Shown here: in pieces, positions 15,170 through 21,782 of the stretch | How positions within the stretch are numbered: position 1 is the stretch's first letter | How the letters are laid out: every line of letters begins with the position of its first letter | DNA from: CAMYLR01 sp039588915 | Lineage (GTDB): Bacteria; Gemmatimonadota; Gemmatimonadetes; JACCXV01; JAHWKZ01 | DNA length: 33,584 bases | Assembly (NCBI GenBank): GCA_039588915.1 | Contig: JBDGYV010000020.1 | Location: forward strand, 1 to 33,584 | Reading direction: 5' to 3' | Program-made: the position numbers and the translations under genes | The notes under the pieces: generated by a model | What the model was told of the DNA's origin: nothing | Databases searched by the model: none | The model's input: only the letters and a program-made list of their open reading frames with translations

Positions 15170-16296
15170 CGATTCGCAATCAGTTCCTGTCTGGGCCGCG
15201 GATCGCACCGCGTCCGATTGGCGCCGACGAGCGGACCGCGGACACAATCGACAATGCTTTCCTAGCCTACAACGCGGGTCGACTGCGTGACGCGTGCGAG
15301 CTGTTCGACAAGCGGATGCTGGGTGACGACGTCACGATCGGGCTCGCACTGAGCGGGGCTTTGACACCGGCTGGTCTCGGGATGACGTGCATCGTGCCGT
15401 TGATCGAGGCCGGTTTTGTCGATTGGATCGTCTCAACCGGAGCGAACCTCTATCATGACACCCACTTTGGGATCGGTCTCGAGATGCGACGTGGTCACCC
15501 GCAGATGGACGACACTGCGCTGTACGAAGCCGGCGTCGTGCGAATCTACGATGTCGTATTCGAGTATGACGTGCTACTCAAGACAGACGCTTTCTTTCGC
15601 CAACTCATGACCGCTGACGAATTCCAACACGAGATGGGAACCGCCGAGTTTCACTACCGCGCGGGCCGCTACGTTGATGAGCGCGAAAGAACTCTTGGCC
15701 AATCTGGCAGTTCGGTGTTGGCTGCAGCATACAGAAACGGCGTTCCGATTTACACTTCATCTCCGGGGGACTCGTCGATCGGCATGAACATCGCTGAGAT
15801 GGAGCTCCGCGGATACAAGCTCAAGATCAACCCCTCGGCGGATGTGATCGAGACGACGGCGATAGTGTTCAATGCCAAGCAGAAGGGTGGTCGGAGCGCG
15901 GTGATGATCTTGGGGGGTGGTTCACCAAAGAACTTCGTTCTACAGACCGAACCACAGATCCAAGAAATCATGGGCCTAGGGGAAGCCGGTCACGATTACT
16001 ACTTACAGGTCACTGACGCTCGACCAGACACGGGTGGATTGTCTGGGGCAACACCGGGTGAAGCGGTTTCCTGGGGCAAGGTCGATCCCAACCGACTTCC
16101 GGACGCCGTGGTGTGTTACTGTGATACGACGATTGCGTTGCCGTTGCTGACCGCCTACGCGATCGACCGGCACCCTCCGCGCCAGCCGCAACGTCTGTAT
16201 GACCGTCGCGAAGAGTTGTCGGGTCAGTTGCGGATGGCGTACGAGTCGGCGGCCGGGGACCGCCAACCAGGCGAGGTTATCGATAAACCACGGTGA
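15166..16296 (+). CDS. Deoxyhypusine synthase-like protein (bacterial DHS family)
   Basis: This 376-residue protein belongs to the deoxyhypusine synthase family, NAD-dependent enzymes that transfer an aminobutyl group from spermidine. The active-site segment GLSGATPGEAVSWGKVDP carries the catalytic-lysine position (K305). STGANLYHDTHFGIGLE and PIYTSSPGDSSIGMNIAEM are nucleotide and substrate regions of the family. Where the eukaryotic enzyme has a KHH motif, this protein has GGGSPKNFVLQTE, as in bacterial DHS-like proteins. Bacteria lack the eIF5A substrate; characterised bacterial relatives make homospermidine or related polyamines, so a polyamine aminobutyltransferase role is inferred. The ATG overlaps the previous stop as ATGA, and the HIRAN gene starts 7 bases after its stop. 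No spermidine synthesis genes are nearby. Confidence 0.92.
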   Translation: MTIRNQFLSGPRIAPRPIGADERTADTIDNAFLAYNAGRLRDACELFDKRMLGDDVTIGLALSGALTPAGLGMTCIVPLIEAGFVDWIVSTGANLYHDTHFGIGLEMRRGHPQMDDTALYEAGVVRIYDVVFEYDVLLKTDAFFRQLMTADEFQHEMGTAEFHYRAGRYVDERERTLGQSGSSVLAAAYRNGVPIYTSSPGDSSIGMNIAEMELRGYKLKINPSADVIETTAIVFNAKQKGGRSAVMILGGGSPKNFVLQTEPQIQEIMGLGEAGHDYYLQVTDARPDTGGLSGATPGEAVSWGKVDPNRLPDAVVCYCDTTIALPLLTAYAIDRHPPRQPQRLYDRREELSGQLRMAYESAAGDRQPGEVIDKPR

Positions 16297-16303
16297 TCGT
16301 GAG

Positions 16304-16645
16304 ATGATCCTCCCGCTCGATCCGCTCGCTCGACCGGGCTCGGCACGCAGGTTTCGCTGCACCGTGCACGGTGTTTGTTTCGAGAACCGGTACCAGCATC
16401 TGGACGAAGTGCATGCGGGGGACCGACTCATGTTGCGGCGCGAGTCCGACAATGAGATTGGCGCCGACGCGATTCAGGTCCTGACCTCGGAAACGCAGCT
16501 CTTGGGCTATGTGCCGCGTTCGATCTCCCGTTGGCTGGCGCCGGCGATGGATGCCGGTTATAGACCGCACGCGTCGGTCGTCAAGATCCGTTCCGCCTGC
16601 CCGTACTACGAGCGACTCCTGATAGAAGTGCAGGTCGACGACTAA
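16304..16645 (+). CDS. Stand-alone HIRAN domain protein
   Basis: This 113-residue protein consists almost entirely of a HIRAN domain. The pattern is VHGVCFENRYQHLDEVHAGD, then LMLRRESDNEIGADAIQVLT and LLGYVPRSISRWLAPAMDAG. HIRAN domains are OB-like folds that in HLTF bind 3' DNA ends; bacterial stand-alone copies are predicted to recognise damaged or stalled DNA. ATG 16304 is the first usable start after the DHS-like gene; upstream GTG triplets are out of frame. It ends the moeA operon and its stop abuts a strong terminator. The association with metabolic genes rather than repair genes is unexplained. Confidence 0.85.
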   Translation: MILPLDPLARPGSARRFRCTVHGVCFENRYQHLDEVHAGDRLMLRRESDNEIGADAIQVLTSETQLLGYVPRSISRWLAPAMDAGYRPHASVVKIRSACPYYERLLIEVQVDD

Positions 16646-16683
16646 AAAAGGGCTCCCGGCGAACCGTCGGGAGCCCTCTTCGT
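16644..16683. terminator. Bidirectional intrinsic terminator
   Basis: GGGCTCCCG (16650-16658) pairs perfectly with CGGGAGCCC (16668-16676); a C-G and a G-T pair extend the stem to eleven around the loop GAACC. The plus strand continues with TCTTCGTTT and is preceded by AAAAAA, which becomes a U-run on the minus strand. It serves the HIRAN operon on the plus strand and, with the better U-tract, the small heat-shock gene on the minus strand. Confidence 0.93.
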
Positions 16684-16698
16684 TTGGGCCGCTCGTGC

Positions 16699-17169
16699 TC
16701 AGCCCTCGATCTTCTTGGCCGAGCTACCGCCCTCGATGGCTATCTCGCGCGGTTTGGCCTCCTCACGACGCGGAAGACGGATCGTCAGCACGCCGTTTTC
16801 GAGCTTGGCGCTTACGTCTTCGTGGTCGACGTGCCAGGGGAGCGAGAACGACCGCTCGAACGCCCCGTAGGAGCGCTCGGCCCGGTAGACTGTCTCGTCC
16901 TCGGACTTTGTCTCGTGGTGTTTCTCGCCGCGGACGGTCAGGGTGTTGTTCTCGACCCCGATCTTGATGTTCTCGGTCGACATCCCCGGGACCTCGAGAC
17001 GCAACATCAGGTGGTCAGAAGTCTCTGACACGTCAGCGACGGGGAACCACTGGCGATCCGCCAACCGGAACCAATTCCGAGTGTTGAACGCGTCATCCAT
17101 CCAGCGATCCATCTCGCGTGGAAACGAAAGGACGTCGCTCCAGGGGCGGTAGCGAGTCAGATAGGTCAT
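16699..17169 (-). CDS. Small heat-shock protein, Hsp20/alpha-crystallin family
   Basis: This 156-residue ATP-independent chaperone holds unfolding proteins in soluble complexes. The ATG at 17169 has AAGGAGG 7 bases upstream; the longer frame to 17190 would include that site and is rejected. The N-terminus (RPWSDVLSFPREMDRWMDDA) is typical of the class A family. The alpha-crystallin domain runs from about residue 43 (FPVADVSETSDHLMLRLEVP) to about 137, with the signature ENGVLTIRLPRREEAKPREI containing the conserved A-x-L-x-N-G-V-L-T motif. The C-terminal tail has IAI, the place of the usual I-x-I anchor. A 7-bp inverted repeat lies in its leader and may regulate it. It terminates at the bidirectional hairpin at 16650-16676. 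Confidence 0.95.
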   Translation of the reverse strand: MTYLTRYRPWSDVLSFPREMDRWMDDAFNTRNWFRLADRQWFPVADVSETSDHLMLRLEVPGMSTENIKIGVENNTLTVRGEKHHETKSEDETVYRAERSYGAFERSFSLPWHVDHEDVSAKLENGVLTIRLPRREEAKPREIAIEGGSSAKKIEG

Positions 17170-17199
17170 TGTTGTTCCTCCTTTGTGCACACATGGATT

Positions 17200-17228
17200 G
17201 TCCGCCGACTTGACAGCTGTTGGCGGAC
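17200..17228 (-). promoter_or_regulatory. Inverted repeat in the leader of the small heat-shock gene
   Basis: GTCCGCC at 17228-17222 and GGCGGAC at 17206-17200 (minus strand) are exact complements around a 15-base centre that contains the palindrome ACAGCTGT. The repeat ends 17 bases before the ribosome-binding site. It could be a repressor operator or an RNA hairpin with thermosensor character. It is not the CIRCE element and has no clear ROSE-type anti-Shine-Dalgarno, so the mechanism is open. Confidence 0.45.
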
Positions 17229-17352
17229 CTTTTCTTCTCGTCGAAACTCAATCGCAACCTGCGTACCAAACGCGATTTTCTGCCGTTTTTGTCGGTTTCT
17301 CTCGTAATCAGCCCTAGAAACGGCAGGGCGCTGCCACTCTGACGCGAGAGTG

Positions 17353-17865
17353 TCAGTCGAGCGGAAGCTCCAGGACCTCGGAATCAGCTCCGGGTTCTTT
17401 GGCGACCGACGAATCGGCAGGCGGTCGGTGGGTTAGCCACTTCGGCTCGGCGCCCGTGATGAGGAAAGCGAGGACCTGACCCGCCAACTTCGGGACGTCC
17501 GGCCGCTCGCCACCAAATGGGCGGGAAGCGTGGTGCTCGGCACGCCCTGCAAGTGCGGCGTGACCAAACACGAAGTGGACCAGCTCCTGGTCCTCGAGTG
17601 GAGTGATCCGAACCTCGCGCTCGGTGACCGGGAAGGCGATCCGCATTCCGGCTGGCCCGTGGGGCTCGTGCTCGACTTCCGGCACGGCTTCGAGCAACGC
17701 CTCCAAGCCGCGGACTAGGTGGTCATACCGCAGTTTGAAGTTCGCGCCAGGTCCTGGTTCCTCGGGTGTCGATCGTTTCTCAGCATGGACCTCCACCCGG
17801 TCTCGAATCTCGCTCAGAAGCGCCCTTCGTTCCTCAGCCGAACTGGCATCAGGCGGGTCCGTCAT
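17353..17865 (-). CDS. Hypothetical protein
   Basis: This is a 170-residue acidic protein I do not recognise. The codon pattern (GC-rich third positions) and the absence of a competing frame support a real gene. The N-terminal part has a charged helix (SSAEERRALLSEIRDRVEVH), then a helix RYDHLVRGLEALLEAV, then beta-like segments (GMRIAFPVTEREVRITPLED and ELVHFVFGHAAL). The C-terminus is low-complexity and acidic. No signal peptide or membrane helix is seen. The frame is open to 17958, but the ATG at 17865 is preferred because the longer form would overlap the divergent acyltransferase gene. A Shine-Dalgarno before 17865 is not evident, so the start is uncertain. Confidence 0.6.
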   Translation of the reverse strand: MTDPPDASSAEERRALLSEIRDRVEVHAEKRSTPEEPGPGANFKLRYDHLVRGLEALLEAVPEVEHEPHGPAGMRIAFPVTEREVRITPLEDQELVHFVFGHAALAGRAEHHASRPFGGERPDVPKLAGQVLAFLITGAEPKWLTHRPPADSSVAKEPGADSEVLELPLD

Positions 17866-17946
17866 GATGCGCAGTCTAGGAACGCCCCGAATCGTCGTCA
17901 ACGACGTTGCCCTTGAACTGCCCGCGCCGGTATTTTCGGCCAACCG

Positions 17947-18876
17947 GTGAAAGCGCAACTCGCCAAGTGGATTGCGGATGGCGCCGGAAAGACTCCGCGC
18001 TGGCTCAACGAACCGCTCGCGTTAGTGCTCGGTGTGCTGCTCCTGATCGGGCACGGCCGTAGGATAGCGCTCGAGAACCTCAAGCGGGCGTTTCCCGACT
18101 GGTCGTTGTGGCGCCGCTGGAGGATCGTGTTCTCCGCCTACCGCCAGATGGCCCGCACGTTGGTAGAGTTCCTTCACACACGCAGCTTTACTAACGCCGA
18201 GATCCGCGAACGGGTCACCATGGACAACGTCGAAGCGCTCGAAACGGCCCGAGAGAAGGGTCGCGGTGCGATCCTACTGTCGGGCCATTACGGCAATTGG
18301 GAGTGGTTGGGACGAGCGGTCATAGCAGCGGGCTACCCGTTCGCGGCGCTTTACAAAGAACCCAAGGACGCTGGTTTTGGTTCCCGGCTAAAGGCGATGC
18401 GTGAAACAGCCGGGTTGGTGCAGATAGATCACGATGACATGCGAGCCGCGATCCAATGGCTTCGAAAGGGTGGCGTGCTGGGGATCATCATGGACCAGGA
18501 GCCGCGCCGCTCGGCTGACGGGGCGATCGCCCCGCTGTTTGGACACCCCGCGATCACACATGCCGGTCCGTTCCGTTTGGCTCGCCTGACCGAAGTGCCG
18601 GTGTTCACCGTTTTTAGCCGACGAATAGGATCCGCGAGGTATTGCAGTGAGCTGCAACCTTTTCGCATGAGCTCGCTCAGTGATCCTGAGCAGGCGGTAG
18701 CGGAGGACGCGGCTGTGTTCAACGGACGCCTGGAGACAGCGGTGCGCGAACGGCCCGATCACTGGTTGTGGATGTATCGACGGTGGGGTCGCTTCGAGCG
18801 TCAGCGCGCGGTTTCAAGGGAAGGTGATCAATCGACCCCGGTAGAGGCGCGTTCGAGGGGGGTTGTGGGTGGATAA
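17947..18876 (+). CDS. LpxL/HtrB-like lysophospholipid acyltransferase (copy 1)
   Basis: This 309-residue inner-membrane acyltransferase belongs to the family that adds secondary acyl chains to lipid A. The catalytic HX4E motif is visible as LLSGHYGNWEWLGRA. Other family marks are ALENLKRAFPDWSLWRRWRI near the N-terminus, RAAIQWLRKGGVLGIIMDQE and the IAPLFGHPAITHAGPFRLAR segment. A hydrophobic helix (LALVLGVLLLIG) at about residues 25-37 should anchor it. The start is a GTG at 17947. It overlaps the next gene, a paralog, by eight bases. Lipid A as the acceptor is inferred; related enzymes in other phyla acylate ornithine lipids or glycolipids. Confidence 0.9.
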   Translation: MKAQLAKWIADGAGKTPRWLNEPLALVLGVLLLIGHGRRIALENLKRAFPDWSLWRRWRIVFSAYRQMARTLVEFLHTRSFTNAEIRERVTMDNVEALETAREKGRGAILLSGHYGNWEWLGRAVIAAGYPFAALYKEPKDAGFGSRLKAMRETAGLVQIDHDDMRAAIQWLRKGGVLGIIMDQEPRRSADGAIAPLFGHPAITHAGPFRLARLTEVPVFTVFSRRIGSARYCSELQPFRMSSLSDPEQAVAEDAAVFNGRLETAVRERPDHWLWMYRRWGRFERQRAVSREGDQSTPVEARSRGVVGG

Positions 18877-19792
18877 CCGAGCAGCGCAGCTAGTGCGTAC
18901 GCGCGTCTATCCTCGTGTCGTCTGGCTGCTTCGTAGATTACCCAGAAGACTACTCACGCCGTCTGCCCTCGTGCTCGCGGCTTTGCTCTTCGTTTTGTAT
19001 CGCCGCGGGGTCGTCCGGGCAAATCTCGCGTTTGCGTTTCCCGAGTGGTCCTCTACTCAGCGACGGCAAACCGTGTGGGCCTATTACAAGCACCTGGCCC
19101 GACTGATGGTTGAGTCTCTCCATACGACCGATTACACAGAAGTCGAGTTTCGGGATCGGGTGGTGTTGGAGCAAAAGGAAGTCATGTCAGAAGCCTTAGC
19201 TAGGGGACAAGGCGTCGTCTTTCTCACGGGCCATTTTGGGAATTGGGAGTGGCTCGCCCGTAGGGCAGCCATCGAATGGGGTCGGTTGGCTGTTCTCTAC
19301 AGTCGACCCCACGATGACGCGTTGGACGAACTCTTGGTCAAGCTCCGAGGCGAGGCCGGCATGACGCTGATCAAATACACCGACGCTCGTAGCTCGATTA
19401 GGTGGCTGCGGAAAGGGGGGATTCTCGGGATAACCATGGATCAAGAGCCACTCACTGGTGTGACAGCCCCGCTCTTCGGCAGACCTGCGCTCACTCACGC
19501 GGGACCGTTTCGGTTGGCTCGTATGGCGCACTCGGTGGTGGTAACGGGATTCTGCCATCGTGTGGGAACGGGTCGTTATCGAGCTCGATTTGAACCCTTT
19601 CCGCTGACCGGTGCCAAATCAGACGAACGGGCGATCTTGGTTGAGGCCACTGAGTTTAATGCCCGACTGGAAGACGCTGTGCGGCGGAACCCAGATCAGT
19701 GGCTGTGGACTCATCGCCGTTGGAAGCGGGCATGGAAGCTAAAGCCGGATCAGATACAGCAGGTTCCGGCCCCACTTTCGCCTCGAAGCTAG
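18869..19792 (+). CDS. LpxL/HtrB-like lysophospholipid acyltransferase (copy 2)
   Basis: This 307-residue paralog of the preceding gene has the same family order: an N-terminal hydrophobic helix (LVLAALLFVLY), VRANLAFAFPEWSSTQRRQT, catalytic HX4E in LTGHFGNWEWLAR, RSSIRWLRKGGILGITMDQE and APLFGRPALTHAGPFRLARM. GTG 18869 is preferred since GAGGGGGG lies 6 bases upstream; a TTG at 18863 is also in frame. The eight-base overlap with copy 1 implies cotranscription and coupled translation. Two tandem copies would fit two sequential secondary acylations of the same lipid acceptor, as with LpxL and LpxM; this is inference. It ends 4 bases from the stop of the convergent aminotransferase gene. Confidence 0.9.
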   Translation: MDNRAAQLVRTRVYPRVVWLLRRLPRRLLTPSALVLAALLFVLYRRGVVRANLAFAFPEWSSTQRRQTVWAYYKHLARLMVESLHTTDYTEVEFRDRVVLEQKEVMSEALARGQGVVFLTGHFGNWEWLARRAAIEWGRLAVLYSRPHDDALDELLVKLRGEAGMTLIKYTDARSSIRWLRKGGILGITMDQEPLTGVTAPLFGRPALTHAGPFRLARMAHSVVVTGFCHRVGTGRYRARFEPFPLTGAKSDERAILVEATEFNARLEDAVRRNPDQWLWTHRRWKRAWKLKPDQIQQVPAPLSPRS

Positions 19793-19796
19793 CTTC

Positions 19797-20630
19797 TCAG
19801 AGGGGCTCGGTAGTGTCGAGCGTTGCGGCCACGTAATCCTCGTAAGCAGTTGTGAGCTTCGCCGTCCGCGGGCCAGGTGCTGGCAACTCAGCGGTGTCGA
19901 TGCTTGTGACCGGTTTGATCCCCGCCGACGTGAACGTAAGGAACCACTCGTCCGCCTCACGGACGATGTCCGGTGGGTATCGGCCTTCGACCGTCCGGAG
20001 GCCGCAGCTCGGGGCAAGCCGCAGGACGACATCGCGGGTGATGCCGGCCAACACGCCGCAACCGGTTTCCGGGGTGTGGAGTGTGTCAGCCTCGAAAAAG
20101 AAGAGGTTCGACTGCGGGCCCTCGAGCACCCAACCGTCGGCATGCACGAGAAGCGCGTCGTCGGCACCCGTCTGGTGCGCCAGGCGTCGAGCTCGAGCGT
20201 GACTCAACCGGTTAGTGTGCTTCACCCCCGGCAGGTACGGGACGATCGGTTCCGGATGGCACGCCAGCCGCCATGGGGGGGTATCTGGGTGCGAGTAATG
20301 GGGCAACGGCTCGATCCAGACGAGCGCTGATGGGGTACCCCCTGGCGAACCACGGGTGACGTACAACCGGGCGAGTCCGGTGTCGCCATTGAAATCGTCG
20401 AACAGCCGCGTCAGGATGACTCGCAAGTCGGCGAGGCTCCACGGCACATCAAGCTCGAGCGCCGTCGCAGATTGCCTCAGCCGGTCTAGATGGGCCTCGA
20501 GAAACAACGGGCGACGAACTAGGATCTTGACGCCCTCGTACACTGCTTCGCCAAACAAGAATCCTTGGTCGCGAGCTCTGAGCGCGGGCTGATCGAGGGG
20601 TTGATAGTTGCCGTCGACATGTATCTGCAT
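19797..20630 (-). CDS. Class IV aminotransferase (D-alanine/branched-chain aminotransferase-like)
   Basis: This 277-residue PLP enzyme belongs to fold type IV (IlvE, D-amino-acid aminotransferase and aminodeoxychorismate lyase share it). The N-terminus MQIHVDGNYQPLDQPALRAR then DQGFLFGEAVYEGVKI is typical. The PLP lysine is K137 in GVKHTNRLSHARARR, followed by DDALLVHADGWVLEGPQSNL with E170 and the S-N pair, then GVLAGITRDVVL for phosphate binding. Length and motif spacing fit D-amino-acid aminotransferases, but the substrate side cannot be fixed from sequence alone. Its ATG lies only nine bases from the ATG of the divergent M50 protease gene. Confidence 0.9.
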   Translation of the reverse strand: MQIHVDGNYQPLDQPALRARDQGFLFGEAVYEGVKILVRRPLFLEAHLDRLRQSATALELDVPWSLADLRVILTRLFDDFNGDTGLARLYVTRGSPGGTPSALVWIEPLPHYSHPDTPPWRLACHPEPIVPYLPGVKHTNRLSHARARRLAHQTGADDALLVHADGWVLEGPQSNLFFFEADTLHTPETGCGVLAGITRDVVLRLAPSCGLRTVEGRYPPDIVREADEWFLTFTSAGIKPVTSIDTAELPAPGPRTAKLTTAYEDYVAATLDTTEPL

Positions 20631-20639
20631 GGACTTGGT

Positions 20640-21767
20640 ATGCGAAACAGATTCCTAAAGAGAGTCGAGCTCACGCCAGACGACGTCGATGTCGAAACCG
20701 CGCTGAGCGGCCACCCCGCCGAGCAAGTGGGGCTTGAATTCCTCGTTCAACCTCGACTGTTCAACGTCGGGAACGAGAAGATTCTCCGCGGTCGGCTAAG
20801 GTACGACTCGCCATCGGAACGCGCTCGCTTTGAGGCGGCGCTGTCAACATCCGATGTGTCGCACTTCTATGAGCAGGTCGATGGGCAAACCGTTGCCACT
20901 GTGACCCACCCCAGGGCGCCTTCGCTGCCGCCCGAATGGCGATGGAATCTGGCGCTCTTCCTGCTAACCGTTGTGTCGACGCTTTGGGCGGGAGCGTTTT
21001 TGGCCGGCGAGTCGCCCGACTTCTTCCTTCGAGAACCCGGCAAGCTCGTGGCGGGACTACCGTTTTCGGCATCGATCATGGGGATCCTCGCGGCTCATGA
21101 GTTTGGTCACTACGTCGCAGCACGCCGCTACGGACTTCACGTAACGCTGCCGTTTTTCATCCCGCTACCGCTGATCTCACCCATCGGCACCCTCGGTGCG
21201 GTGATACGGATGAAGACCCCGGTCTACACGCCCAGAATGCTGCTCGACGTCGGCGCGGCAGGCCCGTTGGCCGGTATTGTGGTGGCGATTCCAGTCGCGA
21301 TCTATGGGATTCAGACCTCAGCCGCACTTCCTGTCGGTTCGATCGACGGGATCCAGCTTGGCGAGCCGCTCCTGTTCAAGTGGCTCGTGGCGTGGTTTGC
21401 AAGCTACCCGGAGGACACGCACGAGTTGTTCCTCAACCCGGTCGCGTTCGCGGGTTGGATTGGGGTGTTCGTCACCGCACTCAACATGTTGCCGATCGGT
21501 CAGCTTGATGGTGGTCACGTGTTGTACGCCCTCGTAAGTCGCGGTCAACACAGAATCGGCCGTGTGTGCTTCTTCGCCCTGTTGATCATGGGCTGGTGGT
21601 GGTCGGGATGGTATCTGTGGGCGATGCTGGTTTTGTTCATCATTCGCATCAAGCATCCGCCCGTGCTCGATTCCGATCAGCGGTTGGGCCCTGGTCGGCA
21701 AATCATCGGATGGCTGTCGGTGGCGATCCTGGTTCTTTGCTTTACGCCGATCCCGTTCAAGCTCTAG
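20640..21767 (+). CDS. Site-2 protease-type M50 family membrane metalloprotease
   Basis: This 375-residue integral membrane zinc protease has about seven hydrophobic segments after a soluble N-terminal region of about 100 residues. The zinc site is HEFGH at residues 153-157 (GILAAHEFGHYVAARRYGLH) and the third ligand is D290 in MLPIGQLDGGHVLYAL. The FFIPLPLISPIGTLGAVIRM segment and PxxLDG placement resemble the EGY/cyanobacterial S2P group rather than RseP, and no PDZ domain is seen. Regulated cleavage of membrane-bound transcription or anti-sigma factors is the usual job; no substrate gene is nearby. ATG 20640 is chosen; the frame extends upstream to 20565 but would run into the divergent aminotransferase gene. 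Confidence 0.9.
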   Translation: MRNRFLKRVELTPDDVDVETALSGHPAEQVGLEFLVQPRLFNVGNEKILRGRLRYDSPSERARFEAALSTSDVSHFYEQVDGQTVATVTHPRAPSLPPEWRWNLALFLLTVVSTLWAGAFLAGESPDFFLREPGKLVAGLPFSASIMGILAAHEFGHYVAARRYGLHVTLPFFIPLPLISPIGTLGAVIRMKTPVYTPRMLLDVGAAGPLAGIVVAIPVAIYGIQTSAALPVGSIDGIQLGEPLLFKWLVAWFASYPEDTHELFLNPVAFAGWIGVFVTALNMLPIGQLDGGHVLYALVSRGQHRIGRVCFFALLIMGWWWSGWYLWAMLVLFIIRIKHPPVLDSDQRLGPGRQIIGWLSVAILVLCFTPIPFKL

Positions 21768-21782
21768 AGTCGCCTGCGGGCG

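Noticed and set aside
17212..17217. Plus-strand TTGACA near the small heat-shock gene
   Set aside because: No matching -10 box or plus-strand gene follows within a sensible distance; it lies inside the inverted repeat.
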